From Phycisphaerae bacterium (GTDB lineage: Bacteria; Planctomycetota; Phycisphaerae; Sedimentisphaerales; Sedimentisphaeraceae): 64,000 nt of DNA. The notes beneath the pieces were generated by a model. That model worked only from the letters and a program-made list of their open reading frames with translations, was not told where the DNA came from and ran no database searches. The stretch covers positions 101,492-165,491 of the forward strand of contig JALWYQ010000010.1 of NCBI GenBank assembly GCA_027078365.1. The letters run 5' to 3'. The stretch's first letter is position 1; each line of letters opens with the position of its first letter. A program made the position numbers and the translations under genes. Below, piece by piece: positions 54,398-63,122 of this stretch.

Positions 54398-55258
54398 TTG
54401 AGCACATTCACAAAAGTACTTGTAGTTTTGCTGTCGCTGTCATGTATCTTTTTAAGTGGAGCGACTGTCAGCTATGTCGCAAAATCAAATGATGCTGTTA
54501 AGGAGAATAGACAGCTCAAAAACGACATAAAGAACATAAAAGCCCAAAGCAACATCGATGCTAGGGCTGCAAACGAGAAAAGAATAGCAGATGCTCTCGA
54601 AATTAAGAAACTACAAGCTGAAAAGGCTGCTCTTGAGAACGAATACCAAAACATGATGATCGATCTCAAAAATGCTCAAAGAGCTGTAATCAAATGGGAA
54701 GACAGATCTCTAAGCTGGGAAGGTGTTGTTATTGGTTTCGAGCAAACTATCGCAGATTTGCAGAAATCACTAAGTGCAACGAGAGACTTACTCGCAAAAG
54801 AGCAAGAAAAAAGCATCAAGGCTAGCAACGAGCTTAACGATATCACAATCGCACTTGATGAGCATATTGTGATGCTTGAATCTCTCAAAGCAGAAAAAAG
54901 GCGTCTTCTTGAGCAAAAAGCGATGCTTGAAAAGCAAGTTGAAGCGCTTGCATCAGGAAAGAAGATTCCAGCTGTAACGGCTGTTACACAAGTTCCTGAT
55001 ATGGCAACTCCAGCAGAGACAAACTCATACAGCAATGCAATTCAAGGTCTCGTAACGGAGGTAGCTCCAAATCTAGTGTCTCTTTCAATCGGAACAGCCG
55101 ACGGCGTTTCTACAGGAATGAAGTTCCACGTAACAAGAGGCGACAGATTTATCTGCGACCTTCTAGTAACAGACGTTGATGTTAATAAAGCTGCTGCAAT
55201 CATAGAACTTAAGAACGCTTCGCCAAAAGTCGGTGACACCGCTTCTACAGAACTTTAA
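54398..55258 (+). CDS. coiled-coil membrane protein with MreC-like C-terminal domain
   Basis: 286 residues. Transmembrane helix (about 6-28), then a long coiled coil (about 33-185) rich in K, E, A and L heptads (LEIKKLQAEKAALENEYQ, LLEQKAMLEKQVEAL), a Pro/Ala/Thr linker, and a C-terminal beta domain (about 225-286: GLVTEVAPNLVSLSIGTADGVSTGMKFHV...PKVGDTAST) resembling the MreC beta barrel. The layout (helix, coil, beta barrel) copies MreC, so this may be a paralogous rod-complex scaffold; that is inferred. TTG start with AAGGAG 8 bases upstream. First gene after the promoter at 54239. Confidence 0.7.
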   Translation: MSTFTKVLVVLLSLSCIFLSGATVSYVAKSNDAVKENRQLKNDIKNIKAQSNIDARAANEKRIADALEIKKLQAEKAALENEYQNMMIDLKNAQRAVIKWEDRSLSWEGVVIGFEQTIADLQKSLSATRDLLAKEQEKSIKASNELNDITIALDEHIVMLESLKAEKRRLLEQKAMLEKQVEALASGKKIPAVTAVTQVPDMATPAETNSYSNAIQGLVTEVAPNLVSLSIGTADGVSTGMKFHVTRGDRFICDLLVTDVDVNKAAAIIELKNASPKVGDTASTEL

Positions 55259-55281
55259 TTTAGGGAGGCACAGAAACCGCA

Positions 55282-55416
55282 ATGGCAAGACGAAATAATA
55301 ATTATATACCGAACAATGTTTACACCGCCCTTCTAGCTTGTGCGGTGAGTGTTGTATTTCTAACTGCGATTTTTGTTACTATAAAATGCATTAGCGAGTA
55401 CGGCTCACTATTCTAG
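55282..55416 (+). CDS. 44-residue single-pass membrane peptide
   Basis: MARRNNNYIPNNVYTALLAC, then a hydrophobic helix (about 14-36) and a short polar end. GGGAGG lies 13 bases before the ATG. It fills the gap between the coiled-coil gene and mreB, on the same strand and in the operon. No family recognised; the membrane helix and context suggest a small partner of the rod complex. Confidence 0.55.
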   Translation: MARRNNNYIPNNVYTALLACAVSVVFLTAIFVTIKCISEYGSLF

Positions 55417-55484
55417 ATTTAATAGGGATTGTCTTATAAATAGCTATCCTTTCTTTTGTACGAGGAGTCGGAAAGGGATTTCAA

Positions 55485-56540
55485 GTGATACTCGATGCAA
55501 TTCTCGGCATGTTTAGTACAGATATGGGCATAGACCTTGGTACATGCAACACTTTGGTTTGTGTGAAAAATGAGGGAATCGTTCTAAACGAACCATCGGT
55601 GGTGGCTGTACGCAAAGGCACCAATACCGTATTGAACGATGGTGCTGCAGTTGGTCTTGTCGCAAAAGAGATGCTCGGTAAAACTCCCGGTTCAATTAGT
55701 GCAATTCGCCCCCTTAAAGATGGAGTTATCAGCGATTTTGAAGTTACCGAGGCGATGCTCGGCTACTTCATAAAGAAAGTCCATGGGAGAGGCAAGTTCG
55801 TTAGGCCTAGTGTAGTAATCTCTGTTCCAAGTGGCATAACCGCCGTAGAACGCAGAGCCGTTATCGATAGCGCCGAGCGAGCTGGAGCTCGTAAAGTTTA
55901 CCTCGTTGATGAGCCAATGGCTGCCGGTATTGGAGCGGGGTTGCCTATTACAGAGCCAACTGCCTCGATGATTGTTGATATTGGAGGCGGTACAACCGAA
56001 GTTGCAATTATGTCTTTGGCTGATATTAGCACCTGCGAATCTATCAGGATTGGCGGAGATAATTTTGATGAAGCAATTATCAGCCACCTCAAACGCACAT
56101 ACAATCTACTCATCGGTGAGGCCAGAGCTGAGAAGGTAAAAAAACAAATTGGCTCCGCTGCCCCTCTTGATGAAGAGTTGACAATGGAAGTTGCGGGTCG
56201 AGATACAATCTCAGGATTGCCTAGAAAGATTGTTATAACAAGCGAGGAAATACGCGAAGCAATGCGCGAGCCTGTCGCTGCGATTATTGAGAGTGTAACT
56301 CAAACTCTTGAAAAGGCCGAACCTGAGCTAGCTGCAGACTTAATTGAAAATGGTGTCCACATCTGCGGTGGTGGTTCATTGTTGCGTGGACTCGACAGAG
56401 TTCTTGCAAATGCAACTGGGCTTGGAGTTACGCTCGTAGATGACCCACTAACCTGTGTTGCCAGAGGAACAAGCGTATATCTTGAGAACTTAGAAGAGTG
56501 GAAAGACACTCTAGATCAAAATAATTTCTCTTGGGATTAA
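55485..56540 (+). CDS. mreB: rod-shape actin homolog MreB
   Basis: Membrane-associated actin-like ATPase that guides cell-wall synthesis. 351 residues: phosphate 1 GIDLGTCNTLV, connect 1, phosphate 2 IVDIGGGTTEVAIMS, adenosine motif HICGGGSLLRGLD. Start codon GTG with GAAAGGGA upstream; the N-terminal ILDAILGMFS is an amphipathic membrane-targeting helix. Followed by mreC, mreD and mrdA. Confidence 0.97.
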   Translation: MILDAILGMFSTDMGIDLGTCNTLVCVKNEGIVLNEPSVVAVRKGTNTVLNDGAAVGLVAKEMLGKTPGSISAIRPLKDGVISDFEVTEAMLGYFIKKVHGRGKFVRPSVVISVPSGITAVERRAVIDSAERAGARKVYLVDEPMAAGIGAGLPITEPTASMIVDIGGGTTEVAIMSLADISTCESIRIGGDNFDEAIISHLKRTYNLLIGEARAEKVKKQIGSAAPLDEELTMEVAGRDTISGLPRKIVITSEEIREAMREPVAAIIESVTQTLEKAEPELAADLIENGVHICGGGSLLRGLDRVLANATGLGVTLVDDPLTCVARGTSVYLENLEEWKDTLDQNNFSWD

Positions 56541-56581
56541 TAAGACGTATCCATCTCTAACTGACGAATCGGTTATTATGC

Positions 56582-57409
56582 ATGGTAAGGCACAAAACTA
56601 AGGAAAATACAGCTACTCCTTTTACAACATTACTGCTAATCTCTCTAGCATTATTGTTCTTGCCTCAGTCTATCACGAAGAACCTCAATTTTTTCTTTAT
56701 AGAATTATTCAAGCCATTTTTGAGTATTGGCATTGATAAGCCCACAAAAATCTTCCTATGTAGCGACAATTCTGGAGATATGGTCTCACGAGCTGAATAC
56801 GACCGTCTCTGGCGAGCGTATAAAAATATTGAGTCGGAATTGCTACTATTGGAAGAAAAGTACGAAACCCTTGCAAAATTTAGACTCTCAATGCCTCTTC
56901 CAGGACCAGCACTAATGCCGGCTGAAATAGTTACAACCCAACCATCTCAAGAGATTATCATTGATAGAGGTAGTAACGACGGAATCAAAAAAGGCTTCTA
57001 TGTGTTGGGCGCAGATTCAATTATAGGGGAGGTAATTGAGACATCACCATCAACTTCGCGTGTTGCCCTATTGACAAAGAAAAACCATATGATTCAAGTG
57101 AGAATACTGCGAGACGGCAAACGCAAATATTTCAGTGCCAATATGATTGGTACTGGTTTAGGTTATTGCAAGATTAATCTATTACCAACGCACGATGATA
57201 TCCAGAAGGGAGATAGCGTTTATGCTGCGCCAAAACCAGGTGTCTTGGGCGGCGCTTACATTATAGGAGAAATCTCAGAAATTTGGCCCTCCAATGAAAA
57301 CCCTCTTCTCTGGGACATCACAGTAAAGCCAAGTGTATCAGTTAGCAGCTTAAAGGATGTAGCAGTTATAATAATGGACCCAAAGGAGGCCTCTGATGCG
57401 TTGGATTAG
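56582..57409 (+). CDS. mreC: rod-shape determining protein MreC
   Basis: 275 residues: N-terminal transmembrane helix (TLLLISLALLFLPQ), short coiled coil (about 75-110: EYDRLWRAYKNIESELLLLEEKYETLAKF), then the MreC beta domain (IIDRGSNDGIKKGFYVLGADSIIGEVIETSPSTSRVALLT, where the G-x-V-I-E pattern is diagnostic). Links MreB and PBP2 in the periplasm. No strong ribosome site before the ATG. Overlaps mreD by 14 bases. Confidence 0.92.
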   Translation: MVRHKTKENTATPFTTLLLISLALLFLPQSITKNLNFFFIELFKPFLSIGIDKPTKIFLCSDNSGDMVSRAEYDRLWRAYKNIESELLLLEEKYETLAKFRLSMPLPGPALMPAEIVTTQPSQEIIIDRGSNDGIKKGFYVLGADSIIGEVIETSPSTSRVALLTKKNHMIQVRILRDGKRKYFSANMIGTGLGYCKINLLPTHDDIQKGDSVYAAPKPGVLGGAYIIGEISEIWPSNENPLLWDITVKPSVSVSSLKDVAVIIMDPKEASDALD

Positions 57410-57902
57410 CTTTATGTTCATACTCTTAGTCTTCACCATCGTTGGTAGTGGAAATCTGATGAACTATATCAGCCTTGGTGAGTTAAATATCAGGCCTAAC
57501 CTATTGATAATCCTCTTAGTCTTTTTGAGTTCATATGTAAATTCACGTGATGCAACCATGCTATGTTTCACCATCGGTTTCTTCGCAGATGTTAGCGGCT
57601 CCACTGTTGGGCCAGCCATGGTCGCCTTTGGGCTCTGGGGTTATCTATACTCAACAATCAAAGAGATGCTAGTGCTTAGCCGGATGAGATACCAAGCACT
57701 AATTCTATTTCTATTTTCAGCTATATCTCTAGCCACAATAGAAGCACTAACATTTTTCAAAACAGGCCAAAGCTCACCAAGAGTTTTTTACAGCGTAATC
57801 CTAAACTCGCTATACACAGCACTAGTTGGGCCAATAATCTGGAAGATTTTGATGAGTATTTCGTTTATATTTGGTTTCACTAATCCACACAAAAGAAGGT
57901 AG
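57396..57902 (+). CDS. mreD: rod-shape determining protein MreD
   Basis: 168-residue membrane protein with about five helices; LRPNLLIILLVFLSSY-type segment (NIRPNLLIILLVFLSSYVNS) and IGFFADVSGSTVGPAMVAFGLWGYL, the family's conserved G-x-x-x-D region. Sits inside the overlapping mreC end with AAAGGAGG as ribosome site. Identity rests on size, topology and position. Confidence 0.88.
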   Translation: MRWISFMFILLVFTIVGSGNLMNYISLGELNIRPNLLIILLVFLSSYVNSRDATMLCFTIGFFADVSGSTVGPAMVAFGLWGYLYSTIKEMLVLSRMRYQALILFLFSAISLATIEALTFFKTGQSSPRVFYSVILNSLYTALVGPIIWKILMSISFIFGFTNPHKRR

Positions 57903-57913
57903 AGATACGCAAC

Positions 57914-60049
57914 ATGTATAGCCGCAGACTCAAGACGTTTATCCTTATATTCATAATACTCATATCAATATGCTTAATTAGGCTCATACAACTCCAGGTC
58001 TTTGAATGCAATGAGTCTAGAGAACAAATCGATAAAATTGGACTTGCCCCTGCGCAAACCATTCCAACTCTTCGGGGGTCAATACTAGATAGACATGGAG
58101 AAGCAATCGCAACAGAACAGCCAAAATTCTATCTAAGCATCACCTATCAACTAACTCGCCTCTTAGATGATAGATTCTGGGAAGCCAACGCACTGATACG
58201 TATGAAGAGCAAAGGCGTAACTAAATCGCAAGCTATGAAGTACTGGAAGAATCGCCTCTCTGACGACATTGATGCCTTAAATGAAATCCTCGACAAAATA
58301 GATTCTCTGCCAAATACAAACAGAGAAGCCGCTCTTGCCCATATAGACAAGGTAAACAACAGGCTTTGGAAGATGAGGGAATATTTCGCATGGAAAAGAA
58401 ATATGCCTCACTCCAAAAGATTTAGTGAGTACAAAGAAAAATACAATCAGACTCAGCGGTTAATAATGGAAGCCGAGATAAACGATTTAGCCGAGATGAA
58501 AAAGAAATGGTACGAACTTGCCGAGCTAAAAGAAATGTCAGATCAAGTCGTAGCTCAAGAAGAGTTTGCCGCTAATCCCAATGTCAAAATAAACGCTAAG
58601 GCTACAAGAGTTTATCCATTTAAATCCGCTGCATGCCAAGTTATCGGTTGGGTTAATCCAAAACACATCGACAAAAAACTTTTTGAACATGATAGGTTCT
58701 TGAGTTACAAAAATGGAGAGCTCGCTGGATACTGGGGGCTTGAATACATATTAGAGCCTTTCTTAAGGGGTGCTCGCGGCGAGATTATCCAAACAAAACG
58801 TAGCCTAAAAGCCAAACATATACCTAGAAAATTTGGAACAGATGTTAAAATATCACTCGACATCAAACTCCAAAAATCCATTGAAACATTAATAACAAAT
58901 CCAGAAAGAAATAAGAACTATAAATTACCAACCGGTGCAGTCGTAATCGACGTTGCCAGTGGTCAGATATTGGCAATGGTATCTACACCCACCTTTGATC
59001 TCAATAAGATGCGCAGCGAGTTTAGCAAGGTTGCCGGCAACAACAATCCAGACAAACCTCTTGAGAGCAGAGCTCTTTATAGAACATACCCACCCGGCTC
59101 GAGTATAAAACCAATTATTTACATAATCGGCTTAGAAGAGGGGTATGTTTCTAGAGATGAAGTTATTAGCTGTCCGCCTGTACCTCAAAGGAACTGGCCA
59201 AAATGTTGGTTGCAACGTCAGGGTAGCTGCCACGACGATCAATGGAGAGACGATGGTGGAAATATAGGAGAGAACGCACTACGTGGAAGTTGCAACATAT
59301 ACTTCACGAAACTTGCAAATCGAATGGAGCCAAGAATTCTGCAGAAATGGCTTTGGGATTTTGGATTTGGTCATAGAATTCTACAATCTCCAGACTTTGA
59401 CCTCATAGATAAAGATATCGATGTTAGCGAGCTAAGAAACAGAAATCTAAACGAATCACCCGGCTCGATAGCAAATAAGCAACCTGTTAGAAACCCAACA
59501 TCGTTTGACCAGATCGGGCCACTCTACAAATCCGAGAGAAAGTGGTTCGGCATGGGGCAAGGCAATCTCTACGTCAATCTATTGCAGGTCGCAAATGCAT
59601 ACGCAACCATCGCTAGGGGCGGCATCTATATGACACCGGTCCTATATACCAATATTGCAGCACCATCAACAATGGAGGTTAGAGACCTCAACCTAAAAGA
59701 ATCAACTCTAAAATCTCTCTACAGAGGTCTCTATGCTGTGGTTAACAAATACCACGGGACTGCATATTCAGCCTTTAAAAAAACTAATTTCAAATCTATC
59801 GGAATAACAGTTTACGGAAAAACTGGCTCGACCCAAAAACCAGACAACGCTTGGTTCTCAGGTTTCGCAAAAGATACTTCGGGCAGAAGTATTGCAATCG
59901 CAGTTGTTGTAGAGGGCGGCCAACACGGCTCAAGTGATGCGGCACCAATAGGAAGAGACATTCTCGAGCTTTGCTGGGAGTTTGGATATATAGGCAACGC
60001 AGAACATAAAGACAATGGAACAACTAATTTAGGTAATAAAACAATATGA
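57914..60049 (+). CDS. mrdA: penicillin-binding protein 2 (rod-complex transpeptidase)
   Basis: 711 residues: N-terminal transmembrane helix (about 8-25), pedestal domain with RGSILDRHGEAIAT, and the transpeptidase domain with catalytic Ser396 in SSIK, SxN-type SCN in LRGSCNIYF, and KTGS at 636-639 (YGKTGSTQKPDNAWF). A charged helical insertion of about 130 residues (about 75-205) lengthens the pedestal relative to E. coli PBP2 (633 residues). It crosslinks peptidoglycan during elongation. Overlaps the next gene by 4 bases (ATGA). Confidence 0.94.
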   Translation: MYSRRLKTFILIFIILISICLIRLIQLQVFECNESREQIDKIGLAPAQTIPTLRGSILDRHGEAIATEQPKFYLSITYQLTRLLDDRFWEANALIRMKSKGVTKSQAMKYWKNRLSDDIDALNEILDKIDSLPNTNREAALAHIDKVNNRLWKMREYFAWKRNMPHSKRFSEYKEKYNQTQRLIMEAEINDLAEMKKKWYELAELKEMSDQVVAQEEFAANPNVKINAKATRVYPFKSAACQVIGWVNPKHIDKKLFEHDRFLSYKNGELAGYWGLEYILEPFLRGARGEIIQTKRSLKAKHIPRKFGTDVKISLDIKLQKSIETLITNPERNKNYKLPTGAVVIDVASGQILAMVSTPTFDLNKMRSEFSKVAGNNNPDKPLESRALYRTYPPGSSIKPIIYIIGLEEGYVSRDEVISCPPVPQRNWPKCWLQRQGSCHDDQWRDDGGNIGENALRGSCNIYFTKLANRMEPRILQKWLWDFGFGHRILQSPDFDLIDKDIDVSELRNRNLNESPGSIANKQPVRNPTSFDQIGPLYKSERKWFGMGQGNLYVNLLQVANAYATIARGGIYMTPVLYTNIAAPSTMEVRDLNLKESTLKSLYRGLYAVVNKYHGTAYSAFKKTNFKSIGITVYGKTGSTQKPDNAWFSGFAKDTSGRSIAIAVVVEGGQHGSSDAAPIGRDILELCWEFGYIGNAEHKDNGTTNLGNKTI

Positions 60050-60846
60050 TAAAAATGGAAGACATATACGACGCATTTAAAGTAAGCTATCACCTACTAA
60101 TCAAGAGATTGGCTTTTTTTATAACGTTAACTCTCATCTTTGTTGCCATATCACAGATAGCAAACCTCATAGCTTTAAACTTAGAGCACAGCGATACCGC
60201 ATCAGCAATATTGACTCCCGAAAAATTCCCAACCATTCCACCAGAATCTTTGCCTAGAGTCACACCTAAATCTTTGTTCGTCAGACTTATAGGTACTGGT
60301 ATATCCTTAGCGCTAATGATTGGGATAATCAAAATCTCTCTAAAGACTCTACGCGGAGAAAAAACAGAGATCTCGCTCCTGTTTGATTCTTCAGATAAGT
60401 TCCTAAAAGTGCTAGCGGGCGGCGTACTGGCAACCTGTATAGCCTTTGCACCACCTATGCTATTCGCTATTCTCATGCGATTTATACCAACCTCTCATGC
60501 GATAGACTCTATAGTCATGATTGCCATCCTTATAGCAATGATTATACGAACAGAGAGACTGAGATTTTTCATATACTTCATAGTGGATAGAAACTCAAGT
60601 CCATTCGAGTCCATTAAACAGAGCCGCAAAATAACCAACGGAAACATAAAAATGCTTCTTCTCTTTGATGCCATCTGTGCTCTTATTAACATACTAGGCT
60701 TCGAGATATTGTTCGTTGGTTTGTTATTTACATTTCCACTAACGGCAATAGCTAAAGCGCATCTCTACAAGAAGCTATCTGGTGCGATAGAAGAAACGGT
60801 TAATATTGATAACGAGAATGTCGATATGCAAGCAAGCGATAATTAA
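60046..60846 (+). CDS. multi-pass membrane protein in the mrdA operon
   Basis: 266 residues with about five to six transmembrane segments, including FFITLTLIFVAISQIANLI, GISLALMIGIIKISL, LATCIAFAPPMLFAILM and GFEILFVGLLFTFPLTAIAKAHLYK. The C-terminal half (SPFESIKQSRKITNGNIKMLLLF) recalls DUF975-type or glycerophosphodiesterase-membrane-domain-like proteins. It is not RodA: no RodA/FtsW signature is seen. It is coupled to mrdA by ATGA overlap, and its stop overlaps that of the convergent PHP gene. Function unknown. Confidence 0.6.
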   Translation: MIKMEDIYDAFKVSYHLLIKRLAFFITLTLIFVAISQIANLIALNLEHSDTASAILTPEKFPTIPPESLPRVTPKSLFVRLIGTGISLALMIGIIKISLKTLRGEKTEISLLFDSSDKFLKVLAGGVLATCIAFAPPMLFAILMRFIPTSHAIDSIVMIAILIAMIIRTERLRFFIYFIVDRNSSPFESIKQSRKITNGNIKMLLLFDAICALINILGFEILFVGLLFTFPLTAIAKAHLYKKLSGAIEETVNIDNENVDMQASDN

Positions 60847-61631
60847 GCTAGCCTAGATTGCATATCTGCAAGCTTTAACCCATACTTATCCACAATCTCT
60901 AAACACTCCTGCATACCACCTGTAATCTTCTCTGGGTAATGCGCATCGGAGTTTACAACTACCTCGATATCATATTCACTCGCAAGCTTCCAGAAGTTTT
61001 CAAGTGGATAACGCCAGCGCAGACCATCAGGTGTCTTGATTTTTCCTTTTAGAACACCATAGCCATTGATTTCCAAGACAGTATTAGCCTCTTGCGCAGC
61101 GGAGAGTATTTTCCTTGATGCACTGATTGCATTCTCATCCCAACAGCGATACGCACTAGCAAAGACATCTGGATGCGCAAAGAACGAAAACAGTTTAGAG
61201 TTTATAGTATCAATCGCTATTTGTGTGTAGGCTTCAAGAGCCTCGACCGGAAGAGGCTTACCCAAAAGACCGGTCGAACCTCCGTTGTATGGCACAAAGT
61301 GAACTGCGCCAACTAACATCTCAATACCATACTCACCAATGAGAGTGTCTCTGTAAAAATCGAGTACTTCGGCTCTATACTCACACTCAAGACCTTTGAT
61401 AATCGTAAGCTCTGGAAAATCAATCCTCGCTTGGTCTATATTTGCGCAATACCCATCAAGCTCATCAAGGCTCATCCTAACATCACTATGCCAGTTATCA
61501 GGATTTGGAGTGTGGTCTGTAAAGGCGATAACCTTAATACCATTATCAATAGCAGCTCTACAATAATCAGCAATATCACCCTCGCCATGTTTGCATCTGT
61601 ATGTGTGGGTGTGGTAATTCGTATTTATCAT
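60843..61631 (-). CDS. PHP-domain histidinol-phosphatase-like protein
   Basis: 262 residues, PHP metal phosphoesterase. Metal ligands in order: YHTHTYRCKHGEGD, AFTDHTP, GLECEY, VGAVHFV, FAHPDVF, and SDAHYPEKITGG near the end. This set matches HisJ/HisK-type histidinol phosphatases (penultimate-but-one step of histidine synthesis); other phosphatase substrates are possible since no his gene adjoins. The start at the ATG at 61631 is preferred; an ATG at 61643 and a GTG at 61664 are in frame upstream. Confidence 0.8.
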   Translation of the reverse strand: MINTNYHTHTYRCKHGEGDIADYCRAAIDNGIKVIAFTDHTPNPDNWHSDVRMSLDELDGYCANIDQARIDFPELTIIKGLECEYRAEVLDFYRDTLIGEYGIEMLVGAVHFVPYNGGSTGLLGKPLPVEALEAYTQIAIDTINSKLFSFFAHPDVFASAYRCWDENAISASRKILSAAQEANTVLEINGYGVLKGKIKTPDGLRWRYPLENFWKLASEYDIEVVVNSDAHYPEKITGGMQECLEIVDKYGLKLADMQSRLA

Positions 61632-61689
61632 TGGCAATTCCATCTTAACTCGTTTCAAATGCACAAAATACTAACAAAAACCACTTACA

Positions 61690-61810
61690 GACGCAAAAGG
61701 AAAAAGATTTTAACCACAGATGAACCCCATTAGAGTTTGAAACTCTAACAGGGCGAGTACAGATATACGCAGATGAATGTACGGGCGTATTGCAATACAC
61801 CCCAAAAACC
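61690..61810. repeat. nested dispersed repeats and two palindromes
   Basis: AACCACAGATGAACC (about 61711) and ACGCAGATGAATG (61767-61779) look like the two halves of a dispersed CAGATGAAC repeat split by a palindrome, TTAGAGTTTGAAACTCTAA (about 61730-61749), with CCC...GGG outer ends. A second palindrome, GGGCGTATTGCAATACACCC (61783-61802), follows. No gene. Confidence 0.6.
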
Positions 61811-61900
61811 CAAACCAAACACTTGCCCCCACGTTCTACCAAAGGCCGGTTGCGGCTGTCCCTGTTTTACTTAGCCATATCTCTGAGAATCTGCAAGATA

Positions 61901-61920
61901 AAAGATTCCTGCATCTTTTT
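61901..61920. repeat. AAAGATTCCTGCATCTTTTT gene-end element
   Basis: Imperfect palindrome (AAAGAT...ATCTTT) touching the stop codon of the minus-strand gene at 61919. Variant of the gene-end family. Confidence 0.55.
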
Positions 61921-62416
61921 AATTCTCCGTTTCCATCTCCCGTTGAAAATCTTCTTCATGCACAAAGCGAACAGTTCCATCTCCATAAGCAACATAAACT
62001 CCAACTTCTGGACGATAATAACCTAGGGAGATAAGACTTGCTACAAAGCGAGGAAATGAAGAACCCAAACATTTATACTTTGCTTTGGAATACAAAAATA
62101 TAACCTTTGAATTTCTGTGATCAAATTTAAGATTTGATTTACTAAAATTGTCAATATAAACAACTCCATCATATACTATCTCTACTAATCCGCTATCAGA
62201 ACAATCCGATCCTATGATTTCCATCAAGTCATTTTTCTGCTTTACAACAGAATTAATATCCATTCCATTAGCTCGAATCATAGAAACTAAACCTTCCAGC
62301 TTAAAGCCAGGCTTCGCAATTTTCAAAGAATTAACTAAAGACATAACCAAAGCCAAAACTAAATATAGCACAATTAGCAAACCAATTTTTTTATAAGCTT
62401 TAAATTTCAGTTTCAC
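61919..62416 (-). CDS. small membrane-anchored protein, unknown function
   Basis: 165 residues. N-terminal transmembrane helix (IGLLIVLYLVLALVMSLVN), then a soluble domain ending GVYVAYGDGTVRFVHEEDF, which resembles the end of planctomycete pseudopilin-like proteins (Y-x-D-G-x-V). No N-terminal prepilin cleavage motif is seen. Start GTG at 62416 chosen for AGAGG 10 bases upstream; 62440 is an alternative. The stop codon lies inside or next to the AAAGATTCCTGCATCTTTTT element. Confidence 0.5.
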   Translation of the reverse strand: MKLKFKAYKKIGLLIVLYLVLALVMSLVNSLKIAKPGFKLEGLVSMIRANGMDINSVVKQKNDLMEIIGSDCSDSGLVEIVYDGVVYIDNFSKSNLKFDHRNSKVIFLYSKAKYKCLGSSFPRFVASLISLGYYRPEVGVYVAYGDGTVRFVHEEDFQREMETEN

Positions 62417-62493
62417 TATCCACAATCCTCTCGTAACCACATAAGAAATCTAAGCCTTAATACAACAATACCTACCTGTTTTTTTCAAACAAG

Positions 62494-62515
62494 ATAAAAG
62501 ATTCCTGCCCCTTTA
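62494..62515. repeat. AAAAGATTCCTGCCCCTTT gene-end element
   Basis: Shares AAGATAAAAGATTCCTGC with the copy at 61896-61912 and lies 13 bases downstream of the stop of the gene at 62528 (minus strand). Confidence 0.55.
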
Positions 62516-62527
62516 CTTCCCCGTAAA

Positions 62528-63034
62528 TTACCAATAGCTTAATTCATTAGAACCTTTATCTATGTAGACTTCAAATGTTTCATTTTCTTGCTGTATATCA
62601 AAATTAGGTACATCATCCCTAAAAACCGTTCCGTCTTCATATGTTCCAGTAATTTCAAACCATACCGGAGATACCATGTCATCTATATGAACCGTTGCGG
62701 TATATGCCTTTCTATTTTTTTCTTTTTCAGTAGAGTCCTTCAGGTCAATATCCAATGCTGCTAAGTCGCCCACGGGTATCGTGTTGTTCGAAAATGTCCT
62801 GTATTTCAGGCATACATCATGTAAATTACGGTTATAGTTAAATATTTTAACATTATAGGGATGAGTCTTTATGCTTCGATGATAGTTCTCCAAGAATGAA
62901 GATTGCATTCTATCGAGATACTTATTCTTTTTTATTAGGTCTACGATAAGAAGAGACTCAAATAGCACAAGCAAAACCAGTATGTATAATGTGATTTTAA
63001 GTTTAGAAGACTTAACCGCCTCTTGTGTTGACAT
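62528..63034 (-). CDS. small membrane-anchored protein, unknown function
   Basis: 168 residues: short cytosolic start (MSTQEAVKSSKLK), one transmembrane helix (ITLYILVLLVLFESLLIVDLI), then an extracytoplasmic domain with several strands (AYTATVHIDDMVSPVWFEITGTYEDGT). No family recognised. The start at 63034 is fixed by AGGAGA 5 bases upstream; the ATG at 63085 is less likely. Same strand and similar make-up as the flanking two genes. Confidence 0.5.
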   Translation of the reverse strand: MSTQEAVKSSKLKITLYILVLLVLFESLLIVDLIKKNKYLDRMQSSFLENYHRSIKTHPYNVKIFNYNRNLHDVCLKYRTFSNNTIPVGDLAALDIDLKDSTEKEKNRKAYTATVHIDDMVSPVWFEITGTYEDGTVFRDDVPNFDIQQENETFEVYIDKGSNELSYW

Positions 63035-63122
63035 ATTATTTTCTCCTATATCTATCAGAGCAACCCTCAGAGCAACTGCCATCACTACAACTTTGAACGA
63101 AAAAAGGTCTTATACCTTTGAT

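Noticed and set aside
55692..56087. 131-codon minus-strand frame inside mreB
   Set aside because: Antisense shadow of mreB.
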